Part shown: positions 5,448 through 7,157 of the stretch, piece by piece | How positions within the stretch are numbered: position 1 is the stretch's first letter | Layout of the letters: the number at the start of each line of letters is the position of its first letter | Assembly: GCA_900769745.1 (NCBI GenBank) | Contig: CAAGHX010000045.1 | Span: forward strand, 1 to 7,157 | Origin: an uncultured Alistipes sp. | Lineage (GTDB): Bacteria > Bacteroidota > Bacteroidia > Bacteroidales > Rikenellaceae | Reading direction: 5' to 3' | DNA length: 7,157 nt | Position numbers and translations under genes: made by a program | The notes under the pieces: model-generated | The model's database searches: none | Told to the model about the DNA's origin: nothing | Seen by the model: the letters and a program-made list of their open reading frames with translations, nothing else

Positions 5448-6899
5448 ATGATTAAAAAACTCAATAAGTCAACCGTAGAGAAGGTTGAACGCCCCGTTAA
5501 GATTCTTCAATTTGGTGAGGGTAACTTCTTGCGAGCATTCGTTGATTGGCAGATTGACATCGCCAACGAGAAGGGGGTGATGAATGCGGGTATTGCAATC
5601 TGCAAACCAAGACCTGCATCAGGAGACGGCACGGGCGTTATTGAGGAATTGCAGCATCAAGATGGGCTCTATCACACCTATCTCGAAGGGGTCGAGAATA
5701 GAGAGGTGAAGCGAGAAGTGCGACTTATCAAGAGTGTTATGGATGCATTTGATCCGCACACCGACTACGCTAAATACGAGCATTACCTTCTCTCGCCCGA
5801 ACTAAAGATAACTATCTCGAACACCACCGAGGCGGGTATCCGCTACGAGGAGGGCGACGATTTGACCGCTTGTCCGCCAAAGTCGTTCCCTGCAAAGATG
5901 ACGGCCCTGCTCTACAAGCGTTTCAAACACTTCAACGGTGATCCCGAGAAGGGTTTGGTTATTATCTGCTGTGAGCTGATTGAGGATAACGGCTCGACAC
6001 TTCGCGAGTATGTAATCAAGCATGCCGAGTATAACAAGTTGGGACAGGAGTTTATCGAGTGGGTTGAGAAGAACTGCCACTTCTGCGATACGCTCGTAGA
6101 TCGCATTGTTCCTGGCTTTCCACGCGACACTATCAGCGAAATTCAGGAGGAGATCGGCTATGAGGATAACCTTGTGGTAAAGGCTGAACTCTACCACTTG
6201 TGGGCAATCGGAGGTCCCTGTTATAAAAAGGTTATGGAGGAGCTTCCGCTCGACAAGGCAGGCTTGCATGTAATCTTTATGCCGTCTATCAAGCGGTTCC
6301 GCGACAAGAAGGTGCGCATCTTGAATGGCTCGCATACCGGTATGGTAACAATGGCTCTTATGATGGGCTGCGAAACTGTTATGGATGCCTTCAACACACC
6401 TGCTATCGAGAAGTTCGTAAACGATATGGTTGCTGAGGAGGTTATCCCGATGATTGAGGAGGATCAGGAGGATCTTAAGCTCTTTGCTGAGAGCATCTTG
6501 GAGCGCTTCTACAATCCTTATATCAAGCATATGCTGAAGTCTATTTCGCTCAACTCGCTCTCGAAGTGGGAGGCACGCAACTACCCTACCGTTAAGGATA
6601 ATTGGTTCAAGGCGGGCAAGGTTGCCGAGCACGAGTCTATGAGTTTCGCAGCATTGATGGCTTACTATAGCCCTAAGAGCGGATTCGAGCCCGACGATAC
6701 AGCCGAGTTCGTTGCCTACATCCGCAACAATTGGAACTCGGAGGATCTCGAGGGTACAATCACCAAGATTGTGAAGGAGGGCAGTATCTTCACCGTCGAT
6801 TTCTCGGAGGTTCCGGGCTTTATCCCTGCCGTAACAAAGTACCTCAAGGATATCGAGGAGTTGGGTATGACGGCTGCTTTAAATAAGTTTCTCGCTTAA
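5448..6899 (+). CDS. uxaB: Tagaturonate reductase (altronate oxidoreductase) UxaB
   Basis: UxaB reduces D-tagaturonate to D-altronate with NADH. The 483-residue protein belongs to the long-chain mannitol dehydrogenase superfamily. Its N-terminal Rossmann segment (17-43) contains ILQFGEGNFLRAFVDWQ. Further landmarks are ISNTTEAGI (123-131), ICCELIEDNGSTLRE (173-187), VDRIVPGFPR (217-226) and the catalytic-type KxxxxNxxH pattern with K288, N293 and H296. Length and motifs agree with the E. coli protein. I prefer UxaB over the fructuronate reductase UxuB because of the QFGEGNFLRAF and IVPGFP motifs and the adjoining uxaA. The start at 5448 has no clear Shine-Dalgarno sequence. Only 2 bases separate its stop from the uxaA ATG, so the two are probably translationally coupled. 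No defect is visible. Confidence 0.95.
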   Translation: MIKKLNKSTVEKVERPVKILQFGEGNFLRAFVDWQIDIANEKGVMNAGIAICKPRPASGDGTGVIEELQHQDGLYHTYLEGVENREVKREVRLIKSVMDAFDPHTDYAKYEHYLLSPELKITISNTTEAGIRYEEGDDLTACPPKSFPAKMTALLYKRFKHFNGDPEKGLVIICCELIEDNGSTLREYVIKHAEYNKLGQEFIEWVEKNCHFCDTLVDRIVPGFPRDTISEIQEEIGYEDNLVVKAELYHLWAIGGPCYKKVMEELPLDKAGLHVIFMPSIKRFRDKKVRILNGSHTGMVTMALMMGCETVMDAFNTPAIEKFVNDMVAEEVIPMIEEDQEDLKLFAESILERFYNPYIKHMLKSISLNSLSKWEARNYPTVKDNWFKAGKVAEHESMSFAALMAYYSPKSGFEPDDTAEFVAYIRNNWNSEDLEGTITKIVKEGSIFTVDFSEVPGFIPAVTKYLKDIEELGMTAALNKFLA

Positions 6900-6901
6900 G
6901 T

Positions 6902-7157
6902 ATGAAACGATTCTTAAAAATCAACGCCGCAGATAATGTCGCCGTAGCTCTTGTTGACGACCTAAAAGCGGGCGAGGTGGTGGATATTGACGGCAAGGCG
7001 ATAACCTTGAAAGAGGATATCGACCGAGGTCATAAGTTTGCCATTCAAGCGATTGCCGAGGGCAAAAACATCATAAAGTATGGCTATCCGATTGGCCATG
7101 CAACCTCTGCTATCGTGGCTGGAGAGTGGGTACACTCGCATAACCTCAAGACCAACC
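6902..7157 (+). CDS. uxaA: Altronate dehydratase UxaA, N-terminal fragment (cut by window edge)
   Basis: An open frame of 85 complete codons begins with ATG at 6902 and runs off the right edge. It starts MKRFLKINAADNVAVALVDD and contains KYGYPIGHA (59-67) and GEWVHSHNLKT (74-84), which are hallmarks of the N-terminal SAF domain of UxaA/GarD dehydratases; His residues of the VHSHN type lie in the conserved region. UxaA dehydrates D-altronate to 2-keto-3-deoxy-D-gluconate and in E. coli depends on iron. The larger catalytic domain lies outside the window, so completeness cannot be judged. The ATG follows the uxaB stop after 2 bases. Galactarate or glucarate-type dehydratases share this domain, but the operon context settles on altronate. 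Confidence 0.92.
   Translation, partial: MKRFLKINAADNVAVALVDDLKAGEVVDIDGKAITLKEDIDRGHKFAIQAIAEGKNIIKYGYPIGHATSAIVAGEWVHSHNLKTN

Noticed and set aside
5802..6632. 276-codon open frame on the minus strand inside uxaB
   Set aside because: Same explanation as for the antisense frame in uxaC: a by-product of codon bias opposite a well-supported gene. Its Leu/Val-rich translation resembles no family I know.
487..7157. The GGGtGRT pair as the Fe-S supplier for the iron-dependent UxaA
   Set aside because: The idea is attractive because both involve iron, but a strong terminator and a separate promoter lie between the operons and codon use differs. Adjacency is probably chance.

Overview
The window reads as chromosomal DNA from a Bacteroidota gut-type anaerobe, most likely Bacteroidales. 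Three things suggest this: promoter candidates of the Bacteroidota form (TTG, about 19-20 bases, then TAnnTTTG), near absence of Shine-Dalgarno sequences before the main genes, and strong GAG/AAG codon preference. The start of the diadenylate cyclase gene at the left edge looks Rikenellaceae/Alistipes-like to me, but this is an impression from memory and not a proof. No mobile element, CRISPR array, tRNA or rRNA is visible.

Layout. Bases 1-139 hold the first 46 codons of a cdaA-type membrane diadenylate cyclase on the minus strand, cut by the window edge. An AT-rich divergent intergenic region (140-486) carries one promoter candidate for each direction and a leader of about 115 bases with short ORFs, one behind an unusually good GGAGGT. 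Bases 487-2216 hold a two-gene operon: a NifU/IscU-N-like iron-sulfur scaffold protein and a GGGtGRT family protein. It ends in a strong rho-independent terminator (2250-2278). After a second intergenic region (2217-2546), a hexuronate catabolic operon runs to the right edge: uxaC, an exuT-like transporter, uxaB, and the start of uxaA.

How the genes work together. The right-hand operon imports hexuronate (galacturonate, probably from pectin breakdown), isomerises it to tagaturonate (UxaC), reduces that to altronate with NADH (UxaB) and dehydrates altronate to 2-keto-3-deoxygluconate (UxaA). The later steps (KdgK, KdgA) and any dedicated regulator are not in the window. The left-hand operon encodes two Cys-rich partners whose joint biochemical role I do not know to be established. 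Its serine codon use differs sharply from the hexuronate genes (no TCG at all), which suggests very high expression. This pair is the most interesting part of the window, because its scaffold-like member appears to have lost most of the canonical IscU cluster ligands and carries other cysteines instead.
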